DNA from: Putridiphycobacter sp965230485
GTDB lineage: Bacteria; Bacteroidota; Bacteroidia; Flavobacteriales_D; Crocinitomicaceae
Direction: 5' to 3'
Assembly (NCBI GenBank): GCA_965230485.1
Contig: CBDDLA010000001.1
Location: 372,001-436,000, forward strand
DNA: 64,000 nucleotides
Shown here: piece by piece, positions 9,324 to 18,707 of the stretch
Position numbering within the stretch: position 1 is the first letter of the stretch
Layout of the letters: each line of letters starts with the position of its first letter
The notes under the pieces: generated by a model
Told to the model about the DNA's origin: nothing
The model's input: the letters and a program-made list of their open reading frames with translations, nothing else
The model's database searches: none
Made by a program: the position numbers and the translations under genes

Positions 9324-10655
9324 ATGAAAGCTTTATACCTTGTAATTTCATTAATTACTATCACATGTTCTAACTCCTGCTATTCGTATTTTGAGAAGCT
9401 TAACCCCATTAAAGAAAAACTTGTAAAATATGACTTTCAATTAGAACATACCATTCGGCTCAAAGCCAAATTTGGTCAAGATGTTTTAATAGAACCGAGC
9501 GATTTAGCCCGACTGAACGGCTCCAAAATTCACCATATCGATTTGGTTTATTCGGCTTATACTGCATCAAATTCTTTTAATCAAGATCAATTAAATTTGC
9601 AACGCATTAATAATTTAAAAAGGGCCTTACCTCGGGTAGAAAATGACAACCCAACCTGGAAGTACATTGAACAAACTGGCCCAAAGTCGCTGAAAGAAGC
9701 CAAAACTTATTTTCATGGGTTTGTGGTACATTACGGTCCTGACCTTAATTATCAGCATCTGAAAGCATTTTTTAAACCTTTTCAGACTCCTCCTAAAACG
9801 TTTACGGTTAGCGCTGATGAGGGTGGCACATTTGATTGCGGAGAGGGATCTTCTGTTAATATAGACGGGCATACCGTGACTTATGCTGACGGCACTCCTG
9901 TTAATGGTAATTTCGTCCTAAAATGCAAATTGTTTAAGGATCCAGCTGATATTGTATTCTCAGGCATACCAATGACTTATGATAATGGAAGTGAGCATTT
10001 AAATTTTTCGTCCGTTGGTATGTATGACCTAAGAGCTGAACAAAACGGTAAAGAGTTGACACTGAGTGAACCAGTTAAAGTTGATTTTAATTGCACAAAA
10101 CCAGAGTCAGGTGTGGCTTTTTATCAAATGGATGATGTTACCGGTGAATGGACCAAGAAGAAAGAGGTGCAATATGGCAACGCGACAAGGACAGTTAAAT
10201 ACACTCGGAAATCAGAGTTGGATTTTGACGGACAACATTATGAATTCGATTGGAACGTTTATAGTGCCTATTCTACTGTAAAATTTGATGACGCTAGCTG
10301 GGATTGGTTTTTTAAGCATTTAGCAGTATATCCAAAGCTCAAAGCACTTGTTCAGGGATTTAATGAATCTGATAAAATTGCTGAAATAACTGGTGAACCA
10401 AAGGCTTTTATGACCCTAATATCTAAAATAATGATGGAAGAGAAAAAAGCTGAGATTATGAAAAAAAGAGCGGAATTAGAAGAAAAAGAGCGTATAAGAC
10501 GTGAAGAAGAGGCTGCAAAAATGGATAGTATTAGAGCTGAGAACGCAAGAATTGCAAAAGAAATGCAGCTGCTAGAAATTTTTCGGCTTCAATGGTCAAC
10601 GGTTTACGTTCGCCTGACTTTGGCGTTTACAATTGTGATCAAGTCTATAGATTAG
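9324..10655 (+). CDS. Lipoprotein, 5' part of a frameshifted gene
   Basis: The start at 9324 gives a lipoprotein signal (MKALYLVISLITITCSNSC); an upstream ATG at 9282 only adds a polar extension. The region around residues 140-300 contains beta-rich segments (FTVSADEGGTFDCGEGSSVNI, GEWTKKKEVQYG) of the kind seen in large Bacteroidota exported proteins, followed by a charged helix near residues 375-420 (EKERIRREEEAAKMDSIRAE). After KEMQLLEIF the frame yields a short unlike tail ending in stop at 10655, while the neighbouring frame continues the protein (next entry). A single missing T in the run at 10579-10583 would explain the break, giving one product of about 548 residues. Confidence 0.6.
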   Translation: MKALYLVISLITITCSNSCYSYFEKLNPIKEKLVKYDFQLEHTIRLKAKFGQDVLIEPSDLARLNGSKIHHIDLVYSAYTASNSFNQDQLNLQRINNLKRALPRVENDNPTWKYIEQTGPKSLKEAKTYFHGFVVHYGPDLNYQHLKAFFKPFQTPPKTFTVSADEGGTFDCGEGSSVNIDGHTVTYADGTPVNGNFVLKCKLFKDPADIVFSGIPMTYDNGSEHLNFSSVGMYDLRAEQNGKELTLSEPVKVDFNCTKPESGVAFYQMDDVTGEWTKKKEVQYGNATRTVKYTRKSELDFDGQHYEFDWNVYSAYSTVKFDDASWDWFFKHLAVYPKLKALVQGFNESDKIAEITGEPKAFMTLISKIMMEEKKAEIMKKRAELEEKERIRREEEAAKMDSIRAENARIAKEMQLLEIFRLQWSTVYVRLTLAFTIVIKSID

Positions 10656-10966
10656 AGCAACCGCTTGCACTCTCCCCTTCTTATATAGATGAAAATGGAA
10701 CTACAATTACCAGTAAACATGTGGTTTGTGTGGTAGATCTTAATTTTAATGGCTCTTTTAGTTTTCACCCTAACAATATTAAATGTAGCGCTGTGGGCAA
10801 GAACTTTATTTTACTCTTTACGGATGATAAGAGCGTATATATGCTCAATGATGCACAATTTGCTCAATTAGATTTGAAAGAAAACTTACGGCCCACATTT
10901 GCCATGCAAAATATGACGGGAATCATTAAAACGTCTGATGATTTGAAAACCTATTTGAAGATGTAG
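10592..10966 (+). CDS. 3' part of the frameshifted lipoprotein gene
   Basis: A 124-codon frame in the -1 register relative to the upstream part. The frame is already open upstream of its first ATG and reads FSASMVNGLRSPDFGVYNCD directly after the helix of the preceding gene if one T is added at 10579-10583. The content (FGVYNCDQVYRLEQPLALSPS, then an N-x-D-like beta region and a YMLND segment) looks like the C-terminal domain of the same exported protein rather than an independent gene: it has no signal peptide of its own and no promoter box. Whether the break is a mutation, sequencing error or recoding cannot be decided here. Confidence 0.55.
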   Translation: MVNGLRSPDFGVYNCDQVYRLEQPLALSPSYIDENGTTITSKHVVCVVDLNFNGSFSFHPNNIKCSAVGKNFILLFTDDKSVYMLNDAQFAQLDLKENLRPTFAMQNMTGIIKTSDDLKTYLKM

Positions 10967-11015
10967 CATTTTATATATGAATGCAATAGGTCATTATTTT
11001 TTTATGAATAACTGC

Positions 11016-13553
11016 TTACTCAATGACTAACTTCTTTTTTGATAGTCCTTTAGAATGGATTAGTTCAACAATAAAAACACCAGTAGTTAATTTGCTAATA
11101 TCAATATTGTTAAGTTCAGTCTCTTCATTATTTAATTCAAGTATTTTTTTACCAGACAAATCATATAAATTTATATGAGGATCTTCCAATGACGGAGGAT
11201 AAGAAATAGTCACCATGTTTGTTGCAGGATTAGGATAAATCATAATAAGATCGTTAAGTTCATTTTCGAACACATTTGCACTGATTACAGTAATGCAATC
11301 TGATGTGTCGGAACAACCATTTTCTGTTACAATGACACCATAATCTCCATTCGTAGAAGCAGTAAATGTTTGGTTAGTTTCGCCAACCAATGGCATGTTG
11401 GTATTGCCACAATCTTCGACCCATTGGAAGGCTGCTCCAGTTGCATTTGCTGTTAGAGTAACACCATTTGTTTGTGTCGTAGAAACGTCCACATTATTAA
11501 TAGTTAAGTCTAAAGTCATAATGCTATCACAAACACCTGGGGTATTACTGAAAATGGTATGTACATCAGAATAATTGTCTGTTGTGTAAGTAACACCATT
11601 TAGCCAGGTATATGAACCGCAACCTATTTTTGTATCAGTTTCATTTGTCACGCAGTTGTATTCTGCTGCGCCAATGTCTCTGATGCCCACAATTGGTCTA
11701 TTTTGTGCATCTGTGAGATCACCTGGATTTCCGGCGTCTACTGCATTACTACCAATTCCAGGCAGCATGGTTTGCGTGGTTCCGCCATTAAGTGCTAACG
11801 GTTGCAAATTCAAGCTGGCACTTGACACGTTTGTTTGATCAGATGCAATTGCTCCAGAAGGGGAATTACTAAAAATATTATAGCCATTAGAACTCATAGT
11901 AGAAGATGTAGGGAAAATAGTCATATTTGGACCATCACCAGCTTCTGTAAAGACAATACTACTTGTTAATTCTATTTGGGAACTAAATGTAGAAGCAGAA
12001 TGTATCGCTCCAGCACCACCAAATGACCCTGCATTTCCGACTATAGTAGAATTATTTGCAATTAATGTAGAATAAGCAGGGTCCGAAGAATTGCTGGTAG
12101 AAGAATACAATCTTAAACCTCCTCCATTGCCCGCTGAATTACCAAATACAGTAGTATAGTTTAAGCTAATAAAGGCAGAAGGAGTAACTTGATTGGAAAC
12201 AGCCCAAACGGATATGCCACCACCATGATTTGCTGAATTTCCGCTTATTGTTGAATAATTAGCAATAACCGAGGCGCTGTCAGATTGAGAAGACGCTCCC
12301 CCTCCGACGTGTGCTGAGTTCCCGCTGACAGTAGAGTTATTAAATAGTATTGAAGCTACGCGGGAACGAGAGTGCACACCTCCACCTACCCCTCCAACTA
12401 AAGGTACTGTATTATTAGTAATTTCCGAGTCATTTATTGTGATCGAAGTGGTTGGGCCAACCGCCGATATACCGCCGCCTTCGCCCGAATAAACACTTCC
12501 ACTTAGACGCAATGCTGAATTCTGAGTTATAATCGAGTTAGTTACACTAACTGAAGATGATGACGATAAAAGTGCTAAAGAAAGTATTCCACCACCACTT
12601 TCAGAAGCTGAGTTTCCACTTATGAGTGAGTTCTCAATATTAATTGTCGAGGTGTTTGATGAGGATGAGGATAACGGAATGACACCGCAATAGATGCCCC
12701 CTCCATCAGCTGCATAATTTCCTGTTATGGTTGATTGATTGACAGTAACCGCGGCATGATAAGAAGCAGCAGAATTAGATGTCAAAGGCGTTGCATAAGA
12801 ATATAGGCCTCCACCTTCAGTTGAGGCTAAATTTTTTGATATCGTCGAATTATTTAGAGTGACAGATGAAGAAGATAAAGGAGATGATGGGATTGCATAA
12901 GAGGAAGAATTTATACCCCCTCCTTCATTCGCTGAATTACCCGTTACTGTTGTGTTGTTTAGGATTGTTGAGCAAGAAATTGAGGTGACGACATGCAGAC
13001 CTCCTCCACGATTTATATTAACGTAAACACCACCGTATAGATAATTAAGAACTGATCCATCTGCATTACCTCCATCAATAACAAACCCGTCTAAAAAAGA
13101 TTCTTCAACTCTAACCAAAATGAAAACATTATACGCATTTTCAGTATTTCCAGTAATGCTTAACGTAGATCCGCTGCCTGTAATCACATCATCATTATTA
13201 AAATCGCCACTTAAAATGGTAGGATGATTAGGGATGTCTCGCTGATCAATACTTGTTTCAGTACCTTCAAAACTGCCATAAATCGCAACATTTTTATTGG
13301 CAACATGAAACGCATTTTTTCTAGAATCATTGGTTGTTTCGTCAGGAGCAGCCACAGGCAAATACCGTCCCTCTGCCACCCAAATAGTGTCCGAAGTCAA
13401 TGCAGTATCAAGGGCTATTTGTAGATCGTTGTAGGCATTCACCCAGGATGAACCATCATTCGATCCTGTTGCATCTAAATCAACATAGATTTGTGATAAC
13501 GACATGTAATGAAACAATAAAAAAATAATTATAGTAATGAAATTCCTTTTCAT
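11016..13553 (-). CDS. T9SS-secreted right-handed beta-helix protein (polymorphic membrane protein-like repeats)
   Basis: 845 residues. Signal peptide at residues 1-20, then IYVDLDATGSNDGSSW and NDLQIALDTA, the usual entry into a surface beta-helix. Residues about 160-540 carry more than a dozen repeats of the type NSTISGNSA-x-x-x-GGGI with serine-rich spacers, one helix coil each. After the helix come an x-x-AVDAGNPG/DIGAAEYNC closing segment, one CDSI repeat (GCGSYTWLNG...GVCDSIMTLDLT), an Ig-like QWVEDCGN module, and the T9SS type A sorting domain starting IYPNPATNM and ending GLSKKKLVIE. It should be surface exposed or released. Probably an adhesin or matrix protein; enzymatic activity is not indicated. 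Confidence 0.88.
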   Translation of the reverse strand: MKRNFITIIIFLLFHYMSLSQIYVDLDATGSNDGSSWVNAYNDLQIALDTALTSDTIWVAEGRYLPVAAPDETTNDSRKNAFHVANKNVAIYGSFEGTETSIDQRDIPNHPTILSGDFNNDDVITGSGSTLSITGNTENAYNVFILVRVEESFLDGFVIDGGNADGSVLNYLYGGVYVNINRGGGLHVVTSISCSTILNNTTVTGNSANEGGGINSSSYAIPSSPLSSSSVTLNNSTISKNLASTEGGGLYSYATPLTSNSAASYHAAVTVNQSTITGNYAADGGGIYCGVIPLSSSSSNTSTINIENSLISGNSASESGGGILSLALLSSSSSVSVTNSIITQNSALRLSGSVYSGEGGGISAVGPTTSITINDSEITNNTVPLVGGVGGGVHSRSRVASILFNNSTVSGNSAHVGGGASSQSDSASVIANYSTISGNSANHGGGISVWAVSNQVTPSAFISLNYTTVFGNSAGNGGGLRLYSSTSNSSDPAYSTLIANNSTIVGNAGSFGGAGAIHSASTFSSQIELTSSIVFTEAGDGPNMTIFPTSSTMSSNGYNIFSNSPSGAIASDQTNVSSASLNLQPLALNGGTTQTMLPGIGSNAVDAGNPGDLTDAQNRPIVGIRDIGAAEYNCVTNETDTKIGCGSYTWLNGVTYTTDNYSDVHTIFSNTPGVCDSIMTLDLTINNVDVSTTQTNGVTLTANATGAAFQWVEDCGNTNMPLVGETNQTFTASTNGDYGVIVTENGCSDTSDCITVISANVFENELNDLIMIYPNPATNMVTISYPPSLEDPHINLYDLSGKKILELNNEETELNNIDISKLTTGVFIVELIHSKGLSKKKLVIE

Positions 13554-13787
13554 ATTTTAAACTTTATCGTAAAGTTAATTATACTAGGCTAATTATCTAG
13601 ATAATTCACCATTATGGGACGAACACAGTATTATTTAGTGACAAAATGAAACTTTTAATAGTAAAGCCAAATTATATGGTTGAATCTAAAATATCGTTAA
13701 CAAAATAAATATGCTGAGAAAACGTTGAGCAAATCACATAAAACACATGGATACATTATTGTTCTCAAGCAGCTTTATTACTTCTAT

Positions 13788-16040
13788 CTATTGCACAACT
13801 ATTTTCTTTTTGCGCGACAATCCGTTTTCATCATGAATGTTTACGATATAAATTCCAGGTGAAAATTTTTCTAAACTGACTTGGGTAAATTCGCTCGTTA
13901 AAGTCTTAACAAGTATCTTCTGTCCTTCAAGGTTATATATTTCTAATTCAACAATAGGTTCTGTATGTTCGATTACAACGTAATTAGAAGTAGGGTTTGG
14001 ATATATTTTAAAATCTAGTTTGTTGTCAATTATCCCTGCACAATTTCCGTAACTAATAGTAATGGTGTCTTTTAACGAACAGCACCCTTTTGTTCCTTCA
14101 ATAATGTATGTACCTCCAACTTGAACAGTAATAGGCATAAAATCATACCCACCAATACCGCTTGGCTGAATAGTATACTCGGTCTGGCAAACCTTAATAT
14201 CTGGACCCAAAAAGCTTGTGATTTCATTTTCATAAGCCCCCATACTTGGTTTTGAGTTTCCAGAGGCCGGCCTTTTATTTCCATCTACATCAGTTAATGG
14301 TGCATTAGCAATGTTACCTGTTCCAAAACATGGAGACAAGTTGTCTAAAATATAGCAGTTGCTACCAACGAATAAAGGGTTTTGATCAATATTTCCAGTA
14401 CCAGTATAACCTCCCCTTATATTGGAATATGCAATATCAACAGTTGAATTTTGATCCATCCCAACTTCATTTATCGACTGGCTATTTCGGATAATTGAAT
14501 TAATAAACGTTGGATGCGAATCCCATCTGGAATAAATACCCAAGCCATTTATGGTTCCAAAACCTTCATTATCTGCAATGGTACAGTTCATAAAAGTTGG
14601 TGAAGCACCATTGGCAATATAGGCACCAGCGCCGAAAGTAGTAAGGCAATTATTAACTTTGTTTTTAGTTACCTGTCCATTCGTTAATGTTGGAGCAGAT
14701 TGACCAAAAAAGGAAATTGCAGCTCCCATTGCGAATGAGCTAATGTCAAAATTGTTATTACAAATAACAAAATTACTGATCTGAGGGTTTGATGTACCTT
14801 CTATATTTAAACATCCTCCTTGCATGTATGAGCTCGTCTGACCAAAACAGTCACTTATTGTAAAATTGGTAAATGTAGGATCTGAATCCTCAATCCTAAG
14901 TCCCATCCCGTCAATATAGCCATCAATTGAAGTGTATGTATTATAAATAAGCAATGAGTCAAAATTACAATCACTTCCGTCATTAATATAAATGGTACCA
15001 CCATTGCACCTGCTGATTTCTTCAAGTTTAAGATTAAGAACTGAAACGTTCTTTAACAAAGGCTTGCTCTTGTTATCAATATATATTGCACCACCATATT
15101 GCCAATTAGCGCCTGCCACCTTTAAGTTAGAAATTTCAAGATTATTGATACTAGGGTTACATTCGTAATTGATATGAATACCTCCTCCATAATTCCAGGC
15201 AGCACTGTCGAGATCAAACCGATTGATTTTAATATCGGAAAGCGTTGGGCTACATTCGTCTGTAATGTAAAATCCCCCACCATATAACCATGAAAATATT
15301 CCCCCATTAACCCATGACAAAGTATTCAGTTTAAAATCAGAGGCAGTAATATTGTTAATTTTAGGGTGACTCTTATGGGTAATATAGAATACACCACCGT
15401 ATAGTCTTCTCAAAGAATTTATTTCAACATTTGAAATTTCAATGTTACTGATAATCGGATTACAGTTGGTAGAAATATAAAATATACCTCCATGAACAAT
15501 TTCAACATTATTAATGTAAATATTATCAAATTTACAATTGGTTATGGTTGGGTGACTGTTAACCGCAATGCCAATAATTCCAGAATAATTATAATTTGCT
15601 GAATCTAATGAAACAAAAGTGTAATTTGTGAAATGGATATGTTCAATGGTTGGGCTTCCTGCATCCCCAATGAAAATACCCATACCACTAATTCCAGTTG
15701 AATCAATAATAATATTGCTCATTGTAAAACCAGCGATTCGCGTATTGCTGGTGTAACCAAAGCTACCAGGAAAAAGAATATTTCTATCATTAGAGTCTGA
15801 AATTAAAAAAGTATTAAGCTCACCACCAGAACTAAGTAGCTGTAAGTCATGTGTTTCAGGCCAAACAATGCTTTCGTAATAAGTGCCAGGAGCAACAAGA
15901 ATAGTGTCACCTGTATTGGCTTGGTCTAAACCACTTTGTATACTTGAGTAATCAACAGGTATATTTATGGTTGCCGACCAAGATGTAACGTTTAAAGCAA
16001 ATACTAATACGAAAAGAATTGTTTTTTTAATTGGTCGCAT
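13788..16040 (-). CDS. T9SS-secreted parallel beta-helix protein
   Basis: 750 residues with signal peptide (MRPIKKTILFVLVFALNVTSWSA). The mature start INIPVDYSSIQSGLDQAN plus DTILVAPGTYYESI is the classic opening of pectate-lyase-like beta-helix proteins. Residues about 100-560 consist of roughly 30-residue repeats of the type GGIFYIS..CNPIISNIEISN, each a coil. A closing NKRPASGNSKPSMGAYE segment is followed by a short Cys-containing region and a T9SS type A domain (IYPNPTSNYV to LSRKKKIVVQ). A TACCTTTG -7 box lies 24 bases upstream of the start. It lies 234 bases from the other beta-helix gene, same strand, but the repeat sequence differs, so it is not a recent duplicate. Confidence 0.85.
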   Translation of the reverse strand: MRPIKKTILFVLVFALNVTSWSATINIPVDYSSIQSGLDQANTGDTILVAPGTYYESIVWPETHDLQLLSSGGELNTFLISDSNDRNILFPGSFGYTSNTRIAGFTMSNIIIDSTGISGMGIFIGDAGSPTIEHIHFTNYTFVSLDSANYNYSGIIGIAVNSHPTITNCKFDNIYINNVEIVHGGIFYISTNCNPIISNIEISNVEINSLRRLYGGVFYITHKSHPKINNITASDFKLNTLSWVNGGIFSWLYGGGFYITDECSPTLSDIKINRFDLDSAAWNYGGGIHINYECNPSINNLEISNLKVAGANWQYGGAIYIDNKSKPLLKNVSVLNLKLEEISRCNGGTIYINDGSDCNFDSLLIYNTYTSIDGYIDGMGLRIEDSDPTFTNFTISDCFGQTSSYMQGGCLNIEGTSNPQISNFVICNNNFDISSFAMGAAISFFGQSAPTLTNGQVTKNKVNNCLTTFGAGAYIANGASPTFMNCTIADNEGFGTINGLGIYSRWDSHPTFINSIIRNSQSINEVGMDQNSTVDIAYSNIRGGYTGTGNIDQNPLFVGSNCYILDNLSPCFGTGNIANAPLTDVDGNKRPASGNSKPSMGAYENEITSFLGPDIKVCQTEYTIQPSGIGGYDFMPITVQVGGTYIIEGTKGCCSLKDTITISYGNCAGIIDNKLDFKIYPNPTSNYVVIEHTEPIVELEIYNLEGQKILVKTLTSEFTQVSLEKFSPGIYIVNIHDENGLSRKKKIVVQ

Positions 16041-16063
16041 AGATAGTCATAAAATTATCCCTT

Positions 16064-16071
16064 CAAAGGTA
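16064..16071 (-). promoter_or_regulatory. Bacteroidota -7 promoter box (TACCTTTG)
   Basis: Exact match to TAnnTTTG on the minus strand; a transcript starting about five bases after it would have a leader of roughly 19 bases to the beta-helix start at 16040. No good -33 TTG is seen at the usual distance. Confidence 0.45.
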
Positions 16072-16305
16072 ATGATAGTAAATCATCTTAAGAAATAAAA
16101 ATCAAAGAAGTAAAACCTAACTCTCCTATTCTCATATCATTCTGTACTAAAGCGGTTCTTTGTCTTAAGGGCTAGGTGCTCGAATAAAAAATTTCTAAAA
16201 ACAAATAGAGTGTGTATTGCTATGCGAACTGATTCATAAAATATGTTCATTAAAAATAATCGTAAATGATTATTTTATATCAAATCTTTCGTATCTTAAC
16301 TGGAT

Positions 16306-16506
16306 ATGGTACAGCTCAAATATATACTCACTTTTTTATTTTTTTACTCGGTAAGTCTTATGGCTCAAAGGCCACAGGAAATTTTATTGGATGAAGACCC
16401 ATTCGATTTTGGAGATCCTGTTAAACTAATTTTTATTCTACTTATTCCTCTAGTATTGTTAATTGTAGGTGTAGTAGTCATCAAAAGGAGAAGGAGCAAT
16501 AAGTAA
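16306..16506 (+). CDS. Small membrane protein, hypothetical
   Basis: 66 residues: an N-terminal signal-like hydrophobic segment ending SLMAQ, an acidic 20-residue exported stretch (EILLDEDPFDFGDP), a second hydrophobic helix (about residues 38-59) and a basic KRRRSNK tail. If the signal is cleaved at MAQ the product is a single-pass protein of about 47 residues with its tail in the cytoplasm. No family recognised. Followed by an LRR protein gene on the same strand after about 100 bases, which has its own promoter box. Confidence 0.6.
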   Translation: MVQLKYILTFLFFYSVSLMAQRPQEILLDEDPFDFGDPVKLIFILLIPLVLLIVGVVVIKRRRSNK

Positions 16507-16575
16507 AGCAAAGTCATTAAATATATTTATGTATTTAATTAAAAGAATAAATAAAAACTAATGAAAAATAGGTCG

Positions 16576-16583
16576 TATTTTTG
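16576..16583 (+). promoter_or_regulatory. Bacteroidota -7 promoter box (TATTTTTG)
   Basis: Exact TAnnTTTG match 21 bases before the ATG at 16605 of the leucine-rich-repeat gene. It helps reject the upstream TTG (16599) as start because the predicted transcript would begin near 16588. Confidence 0.45.
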
Positions 16584-16604
16584 TTAATCAAGAATTGATT
16601 GATT

Positions 16605-17270
16605 ATGAAAAACAGTACCCTTCTTATCACATTAATAATTGTTTTTAATCTTAAGAGCACCCTGGCTCAGCATACAATCGATTCATTACAATTCCACAAA
16701 GTTTATTTTAATCTGGATTCCGCACTATTAGCACCCGAACGCGTATACCATTTGGATTTGAGTAATCAAAATTTAGGATTATTGGAAGGTAGAAGATTGG
16801 ATACCATATGGTCTCGGTTTACAAATTTGACGTATCTGAGCCTAAAAAATGATCATTTAAAACAATTGCCTTTAGGTATTGGTAATTTAAAAAACCTTGA
16901 GGTATTAGACCTAAGCGGTAATGATTTTGAAGAATTACCATCCACATTTGGAAATTTGACCATGTTGGAAGAATTATATTTGAATGACGACAAATATTTT
17001 CAATTTGAAAATAACATTCCTTTATTGAGTTCATTGCCAAATTTGAAATCTCTTCACGTCGAAAATGATGGTTTGGATAATTTACCTCAGAACATTTACC
17101 AATTGAGTCATTTAGAGTCTTTGTATCTTAATAGTAATGAGTTTAAACAATTGCCAATAGCACTAAAAGGTTTAAAGAATTTGGAGTATTTAGATCTTCA
17201 TGATAATAAATATGAATTGGTTCCGCAAAACTATGAAGAACAAGGTTTCGGTTTTAAAATTAGGTTCTAA
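16605..17270 (+). CDS. Exported leucine-rich repeat protein
   Basis: 221 residues. Signal peptide MKNSTLLITLIIVFNLKSTLAQ; the frame extends to a TTG at 16599 but ATG at 16605 is preferred. From about residue 60 there are six to seven LRRs of the bacterial type (L-x-x-L-x-L-x-x-N-x-L/F-x-x-L-P): LEVLDLSGNDFEELPSTFG, LESLYLNSNEFKQLPIALK and LEYLDLHDNKYELVP. LRR proteins bind other proteins; the partner is unknown. No lipobox and no T9SS sorting domain, so periplasm is most likely. Confidence 0.85.
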   Translation: MKNSTLLITLIIVFNLKSTLAQHTIDSLQFHKVYFNLDSALLAPERVYHLDLSNQNLGLLEGRRLDTIWSRFTNLTYLSLKNDHLKQLPLGIGNLKNLEVLDLSGNDFEELPSTFGNLTMLEELYLNDDKYFQFENNIPLLSSLPNLKSLHVENDGLDNLPQNIYQLSHLESLYLNSNEFKQLPIALKGLKNLEYLDLHDNKYELVPQNYEEQGFGFKIRF

Positions 17271-17391
17271 CATCAATAAAAATGAAGCCAATATCAGAAA
17301 AAGTAAATAATCGTTAAAACAAGGCCGTATTTCGCTTCAATATGCCCATATTTAGCTAAAAATTGAGTATATTTAATAATAAGTCTTAGTT

Positions 17392-18642
17392 ATGAAAACC
17401 ATAAAATCAAATATCTTAGTTTTTGTACTTTTAGTTGTATTTCAAGTAGGTTCTTTCGCTCAAAACTCCATTGCGCGGCAGGAAGCCATTCGGTTAATTC
17501 AGGAAGGAGATGCTAATTTAAGATTAGGTGGTTGGAATCCGGCGCTAATTTCTTACACGAATGCGATTGAAACTGATCCAGAATACGCTGCAGCTTACAT
17601 TAAACGCGGTCAGCTATACGAGCGCATTTTTAGGGCGAAAGAAGCCGCAATGGATTATGATAAGGCCATTAAATTAAATCCATTAATAGATATATACTAC
17701 GATCAAAGAGCCAGATTAAAAATGCTTTCCTTTGATTATTACGGTGCATTAGACGATATTACACAAGCCATAAATATTAATAATTCTAACCGCGATTATT
17801 TGAAATATCAGATAGACGGGTTTATTTCGTTGGGCAGGTACGAAGAGGCCTTAAAAAATTTAGACTCTGCAAACTTAGAGACTACCGATAACGAATTCTC
17901 ATATCAAAGAAAGGCTTTAATTCATATTTTAAATGATGACATTCAACTGGCTGAAAAAATGATTAATAAGGCATTTGCAATTAATAGTTCCGACTATTTA
18001 ACATTAGACATATTAGGGGTAATAAGTCTTAGGAAACAAGATTATAATGGCGCTATTTCATGGTTTAATGAAGCCATTGTTGCCGATCCAAATCAATATA
18101 TGTCCTATTACAACAGAAGTATCTGCTATCGCCTCTTAGGTGAAATTGAATTGGCTTTAAATGATATTGACGAATCCATTAAAATTAACAATGAACAACA
18201 AGAGGCCTTTTTTAAGCGTGCTTTAATTAAAAAGGAACAGGGTAATTTAAAAGGTTCTATTGTCGACTATGGATCTGCCATTGAAATAGATTCAATATAT
18301 GTAGATGCCATCTATAACCGTTCAATTGCTTATAAAATTCTTGGAGATTATAAAAATGCCTCAGAAGATATTGATTTTTTGATCGAAATTGGAGAAGAAA
18401 AACCAGAATATTGGAATATGAAAGGCAATTTACTGGTTCTCCACGGAGATATGGAAGAAGCCTTAAAGGCTTATGCAAGTGCAATTAGCCTGAATTATGA
18501 TTATTCTGAAGCGCACTACAATAAAGGCATTGCCAACCTCCTACTCAATCGACCTATTAGAGCTTGTGACGATTTTCAGAAAAGCATTAGTCTGGGCAAT
18601 CAAAAAGCTGAAGAAATTGTTTTGCATTTCTGTGGTTATTAA
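17392..18642 (+). CDS. Exported tetratricopeptide repeat protein
   Basis: 416 residues with signal peptide (hydrophobic core residues 9-21, cleavage near SFAQN). About ten TPRs fill the rest, for example ALISYTNAIETDPEYAAAY, AAMDYDKAIKLNPLI, AISWFNEAIVADPNQYMSY, SIVDYGSAIEIDS and ALKAYASAISLNY. TPR proteins serve as protein-protein scaffolds; here in the periplasm. It is 121 bases after the LRR gene, and the following T9SS gene starts 66 bases downstream, so a loose transcription unit is possible. Confidence 0.85.
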   Translation: MKTIKSNILVFVLLVVFQVGSFAQNSIARQEAIRLIQEGDANLRLGGWNPALISYTNAIETDPEYAAAYIKRGQLYERIFRAKEAAMDYDKAIKLNPLIDIYYDQRARLKMLSFDYYGALDDITQAININNSNRDYLKYQIDGFISLGRYEEALKNLDSANLETTDNEFSYQRKALIHILNDDIQLAEKMINKAFAINSSDYLTLDILGVISLRKQDYNGAISWFNEAIVADPNQYMSYYNRSICYRLLGEIELALNDIDESIKINNEQQEAFFKRALIKKEQGNLKGSIVDYGSAIEIDSIYVDAIYNRSIAYKILGDYKNASEDIDFLIEIGEEKPEYWNMKGNLLVLHGDMEEALKAYASAISLNYDYSEAHYNKGIANLLLNRPIRACDDFQKSISLGNQKAEEIVLHFCGY

Positions 18643-18707
18643 TTTCTTGCATAAGCAACTAAAACACATCACTGACGTTTTGTGTACAAGTTGGTTGATT
18701 AGAAATT

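Noticed and set aside
10575..10590. Programmed -1 frameshift
   Set aside because: No X-XXY-YYZ heptamer in the zero frame and no stimulatory hairpin; an indel is simpler.
10592..10966. Independent small gene
   Set aside because: The frame is open before the ATG, and the sequence continues the upstream protein after one added T; kept as gene part.
11700..13100. Periodic DNA in the beta-helix gene as a CRISPR or minisatellite
   Set aside because: The repeats vary in sequence and length and keep the reading frame; they are protein coils.
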